From contig NZ_JAMGBE010000001.1 in NCBI RefSeq assembly GCF_023516575.1, forward strand, positions 1-64,000: a stretch of DNA of 64,000 bases, given 5' to 3'. This document shows, in pieces, positions 16,579-25,160 of this stretch. Origin of the DNA: Sphingomonas hankyongi. GTDB taxonomy: Bacteria; Pseudomonadota; Alphaproteobacteria; Sphingomonadales; Sphingomonadaceae. The notes beneath the pieces were generated by a model. That model was not told the origin of the DNA. It did not search any database and saw nothing but the letters and a program-made list of their open reading frames with translations. The first letter of the stretch is position 1, and each line of letters starts with the position of its first letter. Position numbers and translations under genes: made by a program.

Positions 16579-17663
16579 GCAAACCGCCTTGGCGAGAAGA
16601 CCGAGGCCTCAATTTCTGCGACCATCGAATCGCGCGGCGTTTCCAGCAGCATCGAGCTTGCCAGCTTGGCGGCGGCCGGGGCGGTCTGGATTCCGAACCC
16701 GCCCTGGCCGGCGCACCAGAAGAACCCGGGCTGCTCCGTCGCGAAGCCATAAACAGGCAGCCGATCCGGCGCGAAGCTTCGGAGGCCCGCCCAGCGCCGC
16801 TCGACCCGCTCGATGCGCCAGTCGACCACATGCTCGAATCGGTCGATGGCCGTCGCGACATCGATCTCTTCCGGCGCAGCGTCGCATGGATCGGTCGCGA
16901 TCTCGTCGTGCGGAGTCAGCCAGATGCTGCTGTCGCTTTCCCCCTTGAAGTAAAAAGTGCCAGCTGCATCGTCGACGAGCGGAATGTCCTTCAGGCCGCG
17001 CCGGCCGACCTTCAGTTGAACCATCGTGCGCCGCTTGGGCGCTATTCCCAGCGGCCGCGCGCCACATCTGTTTGCAACATCATCAGCCCAGGCGCCGGCA
17101 GCATTCACTAACGTTCCCGCCTGAACCGTCTCACCGTTATCGAGGCGAATCGCCCATCGCCCGGCATGAAGAGTTGCACGGTCGAGCCGTGCATTGGTCT
17201 CGATTCGCCCACCGCGTTTCTTGAACTTACGCAGATACGCCGCGTGAAGCGCAGCGACATCGATGTCCGCACAGCCCGGCTCATACACGGCGAAGTGCCA
17301 TTCCGGTCGGATGCCCGGGATCAGCCGGCGAAGCTCTTCGCGATCGAGCGGCCGCGACTCAACACCCACCGGCGATTCCGGCTGTTCGTCGCGCCCCAGA
17401 TGAACGGCTCCGCGTGTTCGCAGGAACCCGGACTCCGAGAAATTCGCCGGCGGCGCCTCCAGAAACGGCCGAGACGCGCGGCTCAACGCCGAGACCTTTG
17501 GGCCTCCATAACTTTCCAGCCAGAATGCCGCCGAGCGGCCGGTGGAGTGAAATCCGCAATATTCCTCCGCCTCGACGATCAGCGTACGGCGCTGCGCCGA
17601 GATTTCTGCACCCAGGCTAGCTCCGGCGATCCCGCCGCCGACTATGACAACATCGAAGTCCAC
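16575..17663 (-). CDS. FAD-dependent amino-acid oxidase/dehydrogenase (DAO family)
   Basis: A 362-residue flavoprotein with the N-terminal Rossmann motif [14 protein letters not shown] (about 5-18), EAEEY at the end of the second strand, a mid-protein [12 protein letters not shown] motif, and a C-terminal [14 protein letters not shown] block. The layout fits the DAO/GlpO group, and the [10 protein letters not shown] segment resembles D-arginine dehydrogenase-like enzymes. The substrate cannot be fixed from sequence. No signal peptide, so it is cytoplasmic. It is transcribed away from the Tad operon, with under 50 bp between the two starts. Confidence 0.8.
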   Translation of the reverse strand: MDFDVVIVGGGIAGASLGAEISAQRRTLIVEAEEYCGFHSTGRSAAFWLESYGGPKVSALSRASRPFLEAPPANFSESGFLRTRGAVHLGRDEQPESPVGVESRPLDREELRRLIPGIRPEWHFAVYEPGCADIDVAALHAAYLRKFKKRGGRIETNARLDRATLHAGRWAIRLDNGETVQAGTLVNAAGAWADDVANRCGARPLGIAPKRRTMVQLKVGRRGLKDIPLVDDAAGTFYFKGESDSSIWLTPHDEIATDPCDAAPEEIDVATAIDRFEHVVDWRIERVERRWAGLRSFAPDRLPVYGFATEQPGFFWCAGQGGFGIQTAPAAAKLASSMLLETPRDSMVAEIEASVFSPRRFA

Positions 17664-17710
17664 GCGGTCGGTTACGAATTGGAAAGCCCCACCGTCTAGT
17701 GGTGTGGGCC

Positions 17711-18184
17711 ATGTTCAACGGCCTGTTTACCGAGATCCTGCTCGCGATCCTCGCCGCGCTGCTCATCACGGCGGCGGTAATCGACGTTCGCACGTTCACG
17801 ATCTCGAATCGGCTGAACGCAACGGTTGCGCTGCTCGCGCCGCTTTATTGGCTGTCCATCGCACTCGCGCCTTGGCCGGGAATCGCGGTGCAGGTCGCGG
17901 CAGGTCTCGCCGTGTTCACTCTGCTGGCCGCGGCATTCTTCGCGGGAATGATGGGCGGGGGAGACGTCAAGCTCGCAGCGGCATTGGCGCTGTGGTTCTC
18001 ACCTGCGTCAACAATCAAATTTCTTATCCTGATGTCGATCGCGGGCGGGGTTCTGACCCTGCTGATCCTTGGCTGGCACCGCGCCAGAAAGCGCGAAGGA
18101 CGTCCGGAAATTCCATACGGGGTGGCGATCGCATTCGGGGGTCTCGCGATTCTCACCCAACGGTTTCTTAACCAATTTGCCTGA
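17711..18184 (+). CDS. cpaA: Prepilin peptidase of the Tad pilus (TadV/CpaA)
   Basis: A polytopic membrane protein of about 157 residues that removes the leader from Flp prepilin. The two catalytic aspartates of this protease family are visible in IDVRTFTISN (about residue 25) and MMGGGDVKLAAAL (about 82). It lacks the methylation domain of long PilD-type enzymes, as expected for CpaA. The ATG at 17711 is chosen; in-frame GTGs at 17699 and 17702 are alternatives. It is the first gene of the rightward pilus cluster. Confidence 0.9.
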   Translation: MFNGLFTEILLAILAALLITAAVIDVRTFTISNRLNATVALLAPLYWLSIALAPWPGIAVQVAAGLAVFTLLAAAFFAGMMGGGDVKLAAALALWFSPASTIKFLILMSIAGGVLTLLILGWHRARKREGRPEIPYGVAIAFGGLAILTQRFLNQFA

Positions 18185-18230
18185 TGTGTGAGGCTGTTAC
18201 GGGGACCCTTCAAGGGGAGGCGATTGCGCC

Positions 18231-19277
18231 ATGGATGTAAAGAAGCTCGCTCTGCTCGTTGGAGCGCTGGTCATCGCGGTGATTACTGCCGTTATGGCCA
18301 AGAACATGTTCGCTGGCGCGGGAGCCCAGCAGGCCGTCGCGGCGCCGGTTCCGACAGGACCCAAGGTGCTCGTGGCCAAGAAGGCTCTTCCTGTGGGCAC
18401 GATCATCGACGCCGACAGCCTCATCTATCAGCCCTGGCCTAAAGAGCTGATGCAGTCGGCTTATTATGTCGAAGGCTCGACGGATGGAGATCCGAAGGCG
18501 CTGCTCGGCACTGTCGTGCGCAACGCAATCACGGCTGGCCAGCCTGTGACCCGCGGCTCGCTCGTCGGACCGAAGGACCGTGGCTTCCTCGCCGCGGCGC
18601 TCGGCCCGGGCATGCGCGCGATCACAGTCCCGGTAAACGCATCGACCGGCGTCGCCGGCTTCGTCTTCCCGGGCGACCGCGTCGACATGGTGCTCACGCA
18701 GCAGGTTGAAGGCGGCGGCGACGGCCCGGCCCTGAAGGTCTCGGAGACCATCGTTCGCAACGTCCGCGTGCTCGCGACCGACCAGCGGGTCACTCAGACC
18801 GACGAGGAAGGCAAGACTGAGGTGAAGATCGCCACCAACGTCACGCTCGAGGTCACTCCGCGGATCGCGGAGAAGGTGGCGGTGTCCCAGAGCATGGGCA
18901 CGCTGTCGCTCTCGCTGCGCTCGATCGCCGACAATAGTGCGGAGCTGGAGCGCGCCATCGCGTCCGGCGACGTGAAGATCCCGGCCAATGCGAACCCGGC
19001 CCAGGAGCGTCAGCTTCTGCTCGCGGTCGCCAATCGTCCGATGGATAACAATACGACCTTCACCACTGGCGGAGACGTGTCTCGCTTTCAGCGTCGCTCG
19101 GTCCCGGCCCGTTCGCCCTCGGGCGGCGGTTCGTCCGACGCGCTGTCCACGTTCGCCAATGCGCTGATGGGCAAGGGGAGTGCGCCAAGCGCAGCTGCGC
19201 AGGGACCGGTCAATGGCCCGGTCGTGCGTGTCGCGCGCGGCAATGATGTCACCGTCGTTCCGGTGGGAGCTCGCTAA
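18231..19277 (+). CDS. cpaB: Flp pilus assembly protein CpaB/RcpC
   Basis: A 348-residue protein with an N-terminal membrane anchor (about 5-25), a SAF domain (about 45-112; KVLVAKKALPVGTIIDADSL and TAGQPVTRGSL) and an RcpC domain (about 120-240; FVFPGDRVDMVLTQ). The C-terminal 80 residues are Gly/Ser/Ala-rich and probably disordered. RcpC is periplasmic and associates with the secretin. An AAGGGGAGG Shine-Dalgarno lies 8-10 nt before the ATG. Confidence 0.93.
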   Translation: MDVKKLALLVGALVIAVITAVMAKNMFAGAGAQQAVAAPVPTGPKVLVAKKALPVGTIIDADSLIYQPWPKELMQSAYYVEGSTDGDPKALLGTVVRNAITAGQPVTRGSLVGPKDRGFLAAALGPGMRAITVPVNASTGVAGFVFPGDRVDMVLTQQVEGGGDGPALKVSETIVRNVRVLATDQRVTQTDEEGKTEVKIATNVTLEVTPRIAEKVAVSQSMGTLSLSLRSIADNSAELERAIASGDVKIPANANPAQERQLLLAVANRPMDNNTTFTTGGDVSRFQRRSVPARSPSGGGSSDALSTFANALMGKGSAPSAAAQGPVNGPVVRVARGNDVTVVPVGAR

Positions 19278-19278
19278 A

Positions 19279-20820
19279 ATGAATACTCGCACGATCAACC
19301 GCCGGGCGCGTCTCGGCACAGCGGTTGCGGCGGTGGCCCTCGGCCTCACCGCGATCACCGGGGCTCCGGCCCAGGCTCAGCCGAAGGCCTATTCTTCCGG
19401 CTCCTATCGTCCGACCACGCAGGTTCCCCTGTCCGTCGGCGAGGGCCAGATGATCAACCTTCCGCGCGCCGTCGCAAGCGTCTGGACTTCGAACCCGAAG
19501 ATCGCCGACGTCTATGTCAACGGCTCGCGCCAGATAAACGTCTTCGGCAAGGACGCCGGCGAAGCCACCGTCATCGCGACGGCGGCGGACGGATCGGTCG
19601 TCTACGGAGCGAAGGTTCGGGTCAGCCCGAATATCAGCTCGGTCGACGCCATCCTGCGCGAAGCCATGCCGGACTCGAACATCCGCGTGACGACCGTCGG
19701 CCAGGTGGCCGTGCTTAACGGCACTGTCGCTTCTCCGGAGGACGCCACCCAGGCCGAGCTTCTCGTCAAGGCCATGCTCAACGCAGGCATCAAGGACGGA
19801 GAGCCGCTCAACATCCTGCCGGTGAACCGCCTCAAGACGGCGACGCCTCTGCAGGTCAACCTGAAGGTCAAGATCGCCGAGGTGAACCGCTCCCTGCTCA
19901 AGCAGATCGGCGTCAACCTGTTGGCGAGCACCGGCGGCGGCTTCAAGATCGGTATCGCCCAGGGCGAAGGCATCCACCTTCCCCCGGTCGACTGTACCGA
20001 CGATTGTAGCGGTCCGAAGGTCATCCGGAACCCGCTCGGCTCTACCCTTTCGGGTGTCGGCAAGCTGTTCGGCATGGATCTCATGTCCTCGCTCGATCTC
20101 GCGGAAGTGGACGGTTTCGTGACTACCCTCGCGGAGCCGAACCTGACCGCGCTCTCGGGTGAGACCGCAAGCTTCCTCGCCGGCGGTGAGTTCCCGATAC
20201 CGGTCTCGCAGGAGCTCGGCGTGATCACCGTCGAGTACAAGCAATATGGTGTCGGCCTCGCCTTCACTCCAATCGTGCTTGCCGACGGCCGCATCTCGAT
20301 GCGCGTCCGCCCGGAGGTCAGCGAACTGTCCAGCGAAGGCTCGATCAAGCTCAATAACTTCGACGTACCTGCGCTGGTTACGCGCCGCGCCGAAACGACC
20401 GTCGAGCTTGGATCCGGCCAAAGCTTCATGATCGCCGGCCTGCTTCGCAACACGACGACGAACAATATCGACAAGGCGCCGTTCCTCGGCGACCTGCCGA
20501 TCCTTGGAGCGCTGTTCCGCTCCACCAGCTTCCGCCGCCAGGAGACGGAGCTGGTGATCATCGTCACTCCGTACCTCGTGAAGCCGGTTTCCGGTCAGCT
20601 CGCGTCGCCGGTCGATGGCTATCGCGCGGTTGATGACGGTCAGCGGGTCTTTATGGGTCAGTCGTTCAAGGGCGTCAGCTCGCCGGACGTGGTTCTTCCG
20701 CCCCCGGCGAACCAGTACCCCGCCCCCGCGATCAGCGCGCCCGTGTCCGGCACCGCCGCCACGCAGACGGTCACCGCGCCAGCCGCGACGGCCGGCGCCG
20801 CCCCTGGGTTCAAGCTGTGA
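19279..20820 (+). CDS. cpaC: Tad pilus outer-membrane secretin CpaC/RcpA
   Basis: The start at 19279 follows the cpaB stop by one base and has a GGGAG site; an upstream open frame inside cpaB is rejected. The 513-residue product has a signal peptide (ending PAQAQ), an N-terminal pilus-secretin domain with GKDAGEATVIA (about 95), a BON-like segment (about 130-190) and the secretin core (about 270-450), including LAEPNLTALSGETASFLAGGEFP and the C-terminal APFLGDLPILGALFRS typical of secretins. The Pro/Ala-rich tail after about 465 is unstructured. It forms the outer-membrane pore for the pilus. Confidence 0.95.
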   Translation: MNTRTINRRARLGTAVAAVALGLTAITGAPAQAQPKAYSSGSYRPTTQVPLSVGEGQMINLPRAVASVWTSNPKIADVYVNGSRQINVFGKDAGEATVIATAADGSVVYGAKVRVSPNISSVDAILREAMPDSNIRVTTVGQVAVLNGTVASPEDATQAELLVKAMLNAGIKDGEPLNILPVNRLKTATPLQVNLKVKIAEVNRSLLKQIGVNLLASTGGGFKIGIAQGEGIHLPPVDCTDDCSGPKVIRNPLGSTLSGVGKLFGMDLMSSLDLAEVDGFVTTLAEPNLTALSGETASFLAGGEFPIPVSQELGVITVEYKQYGVGLAFTPIVLADGRISMRVRPEVSELSSEGSIKLNNFDVPALVTRRAETTVELGSGQSFMIAGLLRNTTTNNIDKAPFLGDLPILGALFRSTSFRRQETELVIIVTPYLVKPVSGQLASPVDGYRAVDDGQRVFMGQSFKGVSSPDVVLPPPANQYPAPAISAPVSGTAATQTVTAPAATAGAAPGFKL

Positions 20821-20849
20821 CCCGCGGTCTCTTCAGGAAGGAAGCCACG

Positions 20850-21500
20850 ATGCGTTCCAAGCTCATTGTCATCGGCCTGGCATCAGTCCTCGCGGGCTGC
20901 GGTGCGGGCCTTCCGGACCGGCCGGAGACGGGTCTGAACCCGGTCAACGTACCGGTCCTGACGACCACGAACTATGCGTTCGACGCGGCCGCTCCAGGCG
21001 GATCGCTGGCGGGCGGCGAGGCGCAGCGTCTCGACGGCTGGCTGCAGGGCCTCGGCCTCGGATACGGCGACGCAGTATACGTCGACGGCAGTTACGGCAG
21101 CGCGCGCTCGGAAGTTGCGCAGGTCGTCGGCCGCTATGGCGTGATGGTCCAGCCAGGCGCGCCGGTCACGGCCGGCAATGTGGCCCCCGACAGCGTTCGC
21201 GTGGTGGTCAGCCGCCGCACGGCGGGTGTCCCGGGCTGCCCCAACTGGAGCGTCGCCTCCTCGCCGAACTATGAGAACCGCACGCTGTCGAACTTCGGCT
21301 GCGGCGTGAACAGCAACCTGGCCGCGATGGTCGCCAACCCGACGGACCTCGTCCACGGACGCGCAGGCGATTCCGCGGTCGATGCTTCGACGGGCGCCAA
21401 GGCAATCATGCTCTACCGCAGCTGGCCGCTCACGGGCGTCCAGGAAGGCCAGCAGCGCCGGCCGCTCAAGGACGTCGATACGAAGAAGGACAGCAAGTGA
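20850..21500 (+). CDS. cpaD: Tad pilus lipoprotein CpaD
   Basis: Start at 20850, preceded by AGGAAGGAAG. The 216-residue product has a lipobox (VLAGC) at about residue 18 and a CpaD-type body: a YVDGSYGSARSEVAQVVGRYGV oxidoreductase-like OmpA-ish segment, then CPNWS and FGCGVNSNLAAMVANPTDLVHGR, a strongly conserved CpaD block with paired cysteines. It assists the secretin in the outer membrane. Its stop overlaps the start of tadZ (TGATG). Confidence 0.93.
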   Translation: MRSKLIVIGLASVLAGCGAGLPDRPETGLNPVNVPVLTTTNYAFDAAAPGGSLAGGEAQRLDGWLQGLGLGYGDAVYVDGSYGSARSEVAQVVGRYGVMVQPGAPVTAGNVAPDSVRVVVSRRTAGVPGCPNWSVASSPNYENRTLSNFGCGVNSNLAAMVANPTDLVHGRAGDSAVDASTGAKAIMLYRSWPLTGVQEGQQRRPLKDVDTKKDSK

Positions 21501-22768
21501 TGAACGCTCCCTTCCAGGCACGCGCAGGTCTGCGCGACCCCTTCACCGCCTTCGTCTGCGACGATGCAACGGCCGACATGCTGCGGCCGGTGGCAGTCGA
21601 GCACGGCTGGTCGCCGGAGAAGGTGAACAAGGGCGGGCTGCGCAACGCGGTCCAGTCCCTCTCCGTCTCCGCGAGCCCGAACATCCTGTTCGTGGACCTT
21701 TCGGAATCGGGCGATCCGCTGACCGACATCAACGCGCTTGCGGAGGTCTGCGAGCCGGGGACGATCGTCATCGCGTCGGGCACCGTCAACGACGTGCGCC
21801 TCTATCGCGATCTCGTCGCCAGCGGCATCCACGATTATCTGCTGAAGCCCTTCACGATCGACCAGCTGCGCGACACCTTCGCGCATGCACAGATGATCCT
21901 GTCGGGTCCGCGCGGCGAAGCGCAGGTCGACAAGCCCCACGTGATGGCGGCGGTGATCGGCGTTCGCGGCGGAGTCGGCGCGTCGACGATGGCGACCTCG
22001 CTGGCGTGGCTCCTGGGGGAGAAGGCGCATCGTTCGACCGCCCTGCTCGACCTCGACGTGCACTTCGGAACCGGCGCGCTGGCGCTGGATCTGGAACCCG
22101 GACGCGGCCTTACGGATGCGATCGAGAACCCGAGCCGCATCGACGGGCTGTTCATCGAGCGCGCAATGGTTCGCGCCAATGAGCGGCTGTCGGTCCTTTC
22201 GGCCGAGGCTCCTATCCACCAGCCCCTCGTGACCGACGGAACGGCTTTCTTCCAACTGCAGGAAGAAATGCGGAACGCCTTCGAGTCCACGGTGCTCGAC
22301 CTGCCGCGCCACATGCTGATCCAGTATCCGCATCTGGTGCACGACGCGCACGTCGCGGTCGTCATCGCCGAGCTGACGCTGGCGGCAACCCGCGACACGA
22401 TCCGCGTGCTTGCGTGGCTGAAGTCCAATGCGCCGCAGACCAAGGTCATCATCGTGGCCAACGGCGTGCCCTCGGGCGGCGCGCTGGAGATCAGCCGCAA
22501 GGACTTCGAGCAGTCGATCGAGCGGCAAGTCGATATCGTCTTCCCGTACGATGCCAAGCTTGCGGCCCAGGCTGCGAAGCTCGGCAAGCCCATGGCTGAA
22601 GTCGCGGGCGGCAAGATGGCGGCGCCGTTCAACACGCTGTCGAGCATGGTGCTGAGCCACGCCAGTGAGGAAGGCGCAGGCGCCGACTCCGGCGCTGCTG
22701 CAAGCGCCAAGTCGCTGGTCGATAATCTGAAGTCGATGCTGTCCAAGCCGAAGGCTCAGGCGGCGTAA
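21500..22768 (+). CDS. cpaE: Tad pilus localisation ATPase TadZ/CpaE
   Basis: A 422-residue protein with an atypical receiver domain at about 15-135 and a ParA/MinD-type ATPase at about 145-390. The deviant Walker A reads GVRGGVGAST, with Arg where the signature Lys of KGGVG is expected; the second motif is LLDLDVHFGTGA, and VLDLPRH stands at the switch II position. TadZ/CpaE marks the pole where the pilus machine assembles. In the usual Tad order the ATPase gene cpaF follows immediately; here only 58 bp separate this gene from tadB. Confidence 0.93.
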   Translation: MNAPFQARAGLRDPFTAFVCDDATADMLRPVAVEHGWSPEKVNKGGLRNAVQSLSVSASPNILFVDLSESGDPLTDINALAEVCEPGTIVIASGTVNDVRLYRDLVASGIHDYLLKPFTIDQLRDTFAHAQMILSGPRGEAQVDKPHVMAAVIGVRGGVGASTMATSLAWLLGEKAHRSTALLDLDVHFGTGALALDLEPGRGLTDAIENPSRIDGLFIERAMVRANERLSVLSAEAPIHQPLVTDGTAFFQLQEEMRNAFESTVLDLPRHMLIQYPHLVHDAHVAVVIAELTLAATRDTIRVLAWLKSNAPQTKVIIVANGVPSGGALEISRKDFEQSIERQVDIVFPYDAKLAAQAAKLGKPMAEVAGGKMAAPFNTLSSMVLSHASEEGAGADSGAAASAKSLVDNLKSMLSKPKAQAA

Positions 22769-22826
22769 TCGGCGATGCTTCGCCCGGCCATCACGCCGGG
22801 CGACGAGAGTGAGAGGCAAGGCACGA

Positions 22827-23792
22827 ATGATCCTGTGGCTCATCATTGCCGGCGGTATCGGAGCGCTCGCACTGGCGTTCGTGGCCGTCCGCGGACCTTC
22901 CGCGTCGAAGGCGGTCAAGCGCCGCATGGAGATGGTGAAGGAACGCCACGGCGACGTCATCACCGGTAACGCGCAGGCGCAGATCCGGAAGCTGATGGCC
23001 GAGCGGGCGAGCCGTATCGAGGGTTATGCTTCGACGCTGATCCCGAAGCCCGCCCTGCTGCGCAAGCGGCTGGAAATGACGGGCAAGAGCATCACGCTCG
23101 GCAAATATTCTATGATCTGCCTTGGCATCACCGCGTTCGTCGCGGCGGCGATGTTCTTCCGCGGCGCGCCGATCCTGCTCTCCACGTTCCTGGGACTGTT
23201 CGTCGGCATCGGCGGCCCGCACTTCGTGATCGGCTGGCTGATCAAGCGTCGCGTCACCAAGTTCACGTCCAACTTCCCTGACGCCATCGAGCTGATGGTT
23301 CGCGGCCTTCGCTCCGGCCTTCCGATCACCGAGACTCTCGGCATCGTTGCCGGGGAAATCGGCGGCCCCGTCGGGCTCGAGTTTCGCATGGTTTCGGACA
23401 AGATGAAGATCGGCCGAACCATGGAGGCCGCGCTGCAGGACACCGCGGATCGACTGGGCACTCCGGAATTCCAGTTCTTCGTCATCACGCTGGCGATCCA
23501 ACGCGAGACCGGCGGTAATCTGGCCGAGACCTTGTCGAACCTCGCCGATGTGCTGCGCAAACGCGCGCAGATGAAGCTCAAGATCCGCGCGATGAGCTCG
23601 GAATCCAAGGCATCCGCCTACATCGTCGGATCGCTGCCGTTCGTGGTGTTCACGCTCGTTTGGTTCATCAACCCGGGATACATGAGCGGGTTCTTCGTGG
23701 ACCAGCGCCTGATGGTCGCCGGCATCGGCGGGCTCATCTGGATGAGCATCGGCGCATTCATCATGGCCAAAATGGTCAACTTCGAGATCTAA
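22827..23792 (+). CDS. tadB: Tad pilus inner-membrane platform protein TadB
   Basis: The 321-residue product has an N-terminal transmembrane helix, two central helices (about 95-150), a GspF/T2SSF cytoplasmic domain (about 160-270; FPDAIELMVRGLRSGLPITETLGIVAGEIGGPVG) and two C-terminal helices. The ATG at 22827 follows an AGAGGCAAGG site; a GTG at 22809 is possible. TadB and TadC form the platform that the CpaF ATPase normally drives. Confidence 0.93.
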   Translation: MILWLIIAGGIGALALAFVAVRGPSASKAVKRRMEMVKERHGDVITGNAQAQIRKLMAERASRIEGYASTLIPKPALLRKRLEMTGKSITLGKYSMICLGITAFVAAAMFFRGAPILLSTFLGLFVGIGGPHFVIGWLIKRRVTKFTSNFPDAIELMVRGLRSGLPITETLGIVAGEIGGPVGLEFRMVSDKMKIGRTMEAALQDTADRLGTPEFQFFVITLAIQRETGGNLAETLSNLADVLRKRAQMKLKIRAMSSESKASAYIVGSLPFVVFTLVWFINPGYMSGFFVDQRLMVAGIGGLIWMSIGAFIMAKMVNFEI

Positions 23793-23802
23793 GGGGGAAG
23801 TC

Positions 23803-24801
23803 GTGCAAGTTACGCCTCCAGCAGGCCCAACCCTCCTCGGTTTCGACGTCATCTGGATCGCAACGATCCTGAGCGCCGTCGCGACGTTCGCGGTACTGCT
23901 CGCCATCTATGCGGCAACGACTGTCCGCGATCCGATGGCGCGCCGCGTCAAGGCGCTCAATGAGCGCCGCGAGCAGCTCAAGGCGGGCATCGTCGCCTCG
24001 ACGAACAAGCGCAAGAAGCTGACCAACAAGAACCAGGCGGCGGACAACGTTCGCCAGCTCCTGATGCAGTTCAAGATGCTTCAGGACGATCAGCTGAAGA
24101 AGACGCAGACGAAGCTGATGCAGGCCGGTATCCGGACCAAGGACCTCGCCTTCTTCATCATTTTCGCGCGGTTCGTCCTGCCAGTCGTGCTCGGCGTCAG
24201 TGCCATACTCCTGCTTTATGTCTTCGACTTCTTCCCGGAATGGTCGGCGCTCCGTCGCTACATGACCCTCGCGGGCACGGTGGTCGGTGCGTACAAGGCG
24301 CCGGACCTTTGGCTGAAGAACAAGATTACGAAGCGCAGCCATGCGATCCGCAAGGGTCTGCCTGACGCGCTCGACCTGCTCGTCATCTGCGCCGAGGCCG
24401 GCCTCACCGTCGACGCCGCGTTCAACCGCGTCGCGAAGGAGTTGGGCAAGGCCTATCCGGAGCTCGGCGACGAGTTCGGCCTGACCGCGATCGAGCTCGG
24501 CTTCCTCAACGAGCGCCGCCAGGCGTTCGAGAATCTGGCCACCCGCGTCGACCTCGAAGCCGTTCGCGGCGTGGTCACCACGATGATCCAGACCGAGAAA
24601 TACGGTACGCCGCTGGCCTCAGCGCTGCGCGTGCTCTCGGCGGAGTTCCGGCATCAGCGCATGATGCGGGCCGAAGAAAAGGCTGCGCGCCTCCCGGCGA
24701 TCATGACGGTGCCGCTCATCCTGTTCATTCTGCCGACGTTGTTCGTGGTCATTCTCGGGCCGGCTTCCTGCTCGATCCACGACAGCTTCCTCAACGGCTG
24801 A
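23803..24801 (+). CDS. tadC: Tad pilus inner-membrane platform protein TadC
   Basis: A GTG start with an AGGGGGAAG site 5 nt upstream gives 332 residues. There is an N-terminal helix (about 15-40), a charged cytoplasmic linker (about 45-100), a hydrophobic pair, and a T2SSF domain (about 185-290; LPDALDLLVICAEAGLTVDAAFNRVAKELG). The C-terminal helix ends LFVVILGPA, common in TadC. It is the last recognisable gene of the cluster; no tadD, tadE, tadF, tadG or cpaF follows. Confidence 0.93.
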   Translation: MQVTPPAGPTLLGFDVIWIATILSAVATFAVLLAIYAATTVRDPMARRVKALNERREQLKAGIVASTNKRKKLTNKNQAADNVRQLLMQFKMLQDDQLKKTQTKLMQAGIRTKDLAFFIIFARFVLPVVLGVSAILLLYVFDFFPEWSALRRYMTLAGTVVGAYKAPDLWLKNKITKRSHAIRKGLPDALDLLVICAEAGLTVDAAFNRVAKELGKAYPELGDEFGLTAIELGFLNERRQAFENLATRVDLEAVRGVVTTMIQTEKYGTPLASALRVLSAEFRHQRMMRAEEKAARLPAIMTVPLILFILPTLFVVILGPASCSIHDSFLNG

Positions 24802-24881
24802 CCCATTCTCGGGCAAGCTGTGGAACGCGGCCCGCGCCCCGTGCGTAGTGGCCGCAATTCCACTTTTGTTGGGGATGCGAA

Positions 24882-25160
24882 ATGGGCTTTACGGCAGATC
24901 CGAACCAGCTGGTTATCGCCGGCCTTGTCTTCTTGCTGGGATTGCTGATCGGCATCTTTCTGACCGCCGGTGGCCGTCGCAAGTGGAAGACGCGTTATGA
25001 TTCCGAGCTTCAGAGGCGCCGCGATCTCGAAAAGGCGCACGAGGATCGCGAGAAGCACTGGTCAAACCAGGAGAAGGAATGGCGTGAGCGCGATTCCCTT
25101 CGCGCCGCTGCGATCAAGGACCCCCGCGAGCCCGGCGACGGCGAGACTCGCTCGCTCTAG
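24882..25160 (+). CDS. Small single-pass membrane protein with charged coiled-coil tail
   Basis: A 92-residue protein: a short N-terminus, one transmembrane helix (about 10-30, LVIAGLVFLLGLLIGIFL), then a very charged Arg/Glu/Lys helix (about 33-75) and a disordered tail. The topology resembles YhcB/ZapG-like small division-associated proteins, but no family motif was recognised. A GGGGATGC site precedes the ATG. It lies 80 bp after tadC in the same direction and could be its own unit; its last 4 bp overlap the convergent glyS. Confidence 0.65.
   Translation: MGFTADPNQLVIAGLVFLLGLLIGIFLTAGGRRKWKTRYDSELQRRRDLEKAHEDREKHWSNQEKEWRERDSLRAAAIKDPREPGDGETRSL

Noticed and set aside
21413-22963. Leftward open frame of 516 codons
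   Set aside because: Antisense shadow of tadZ, arising from high G+C third positions; no motif.
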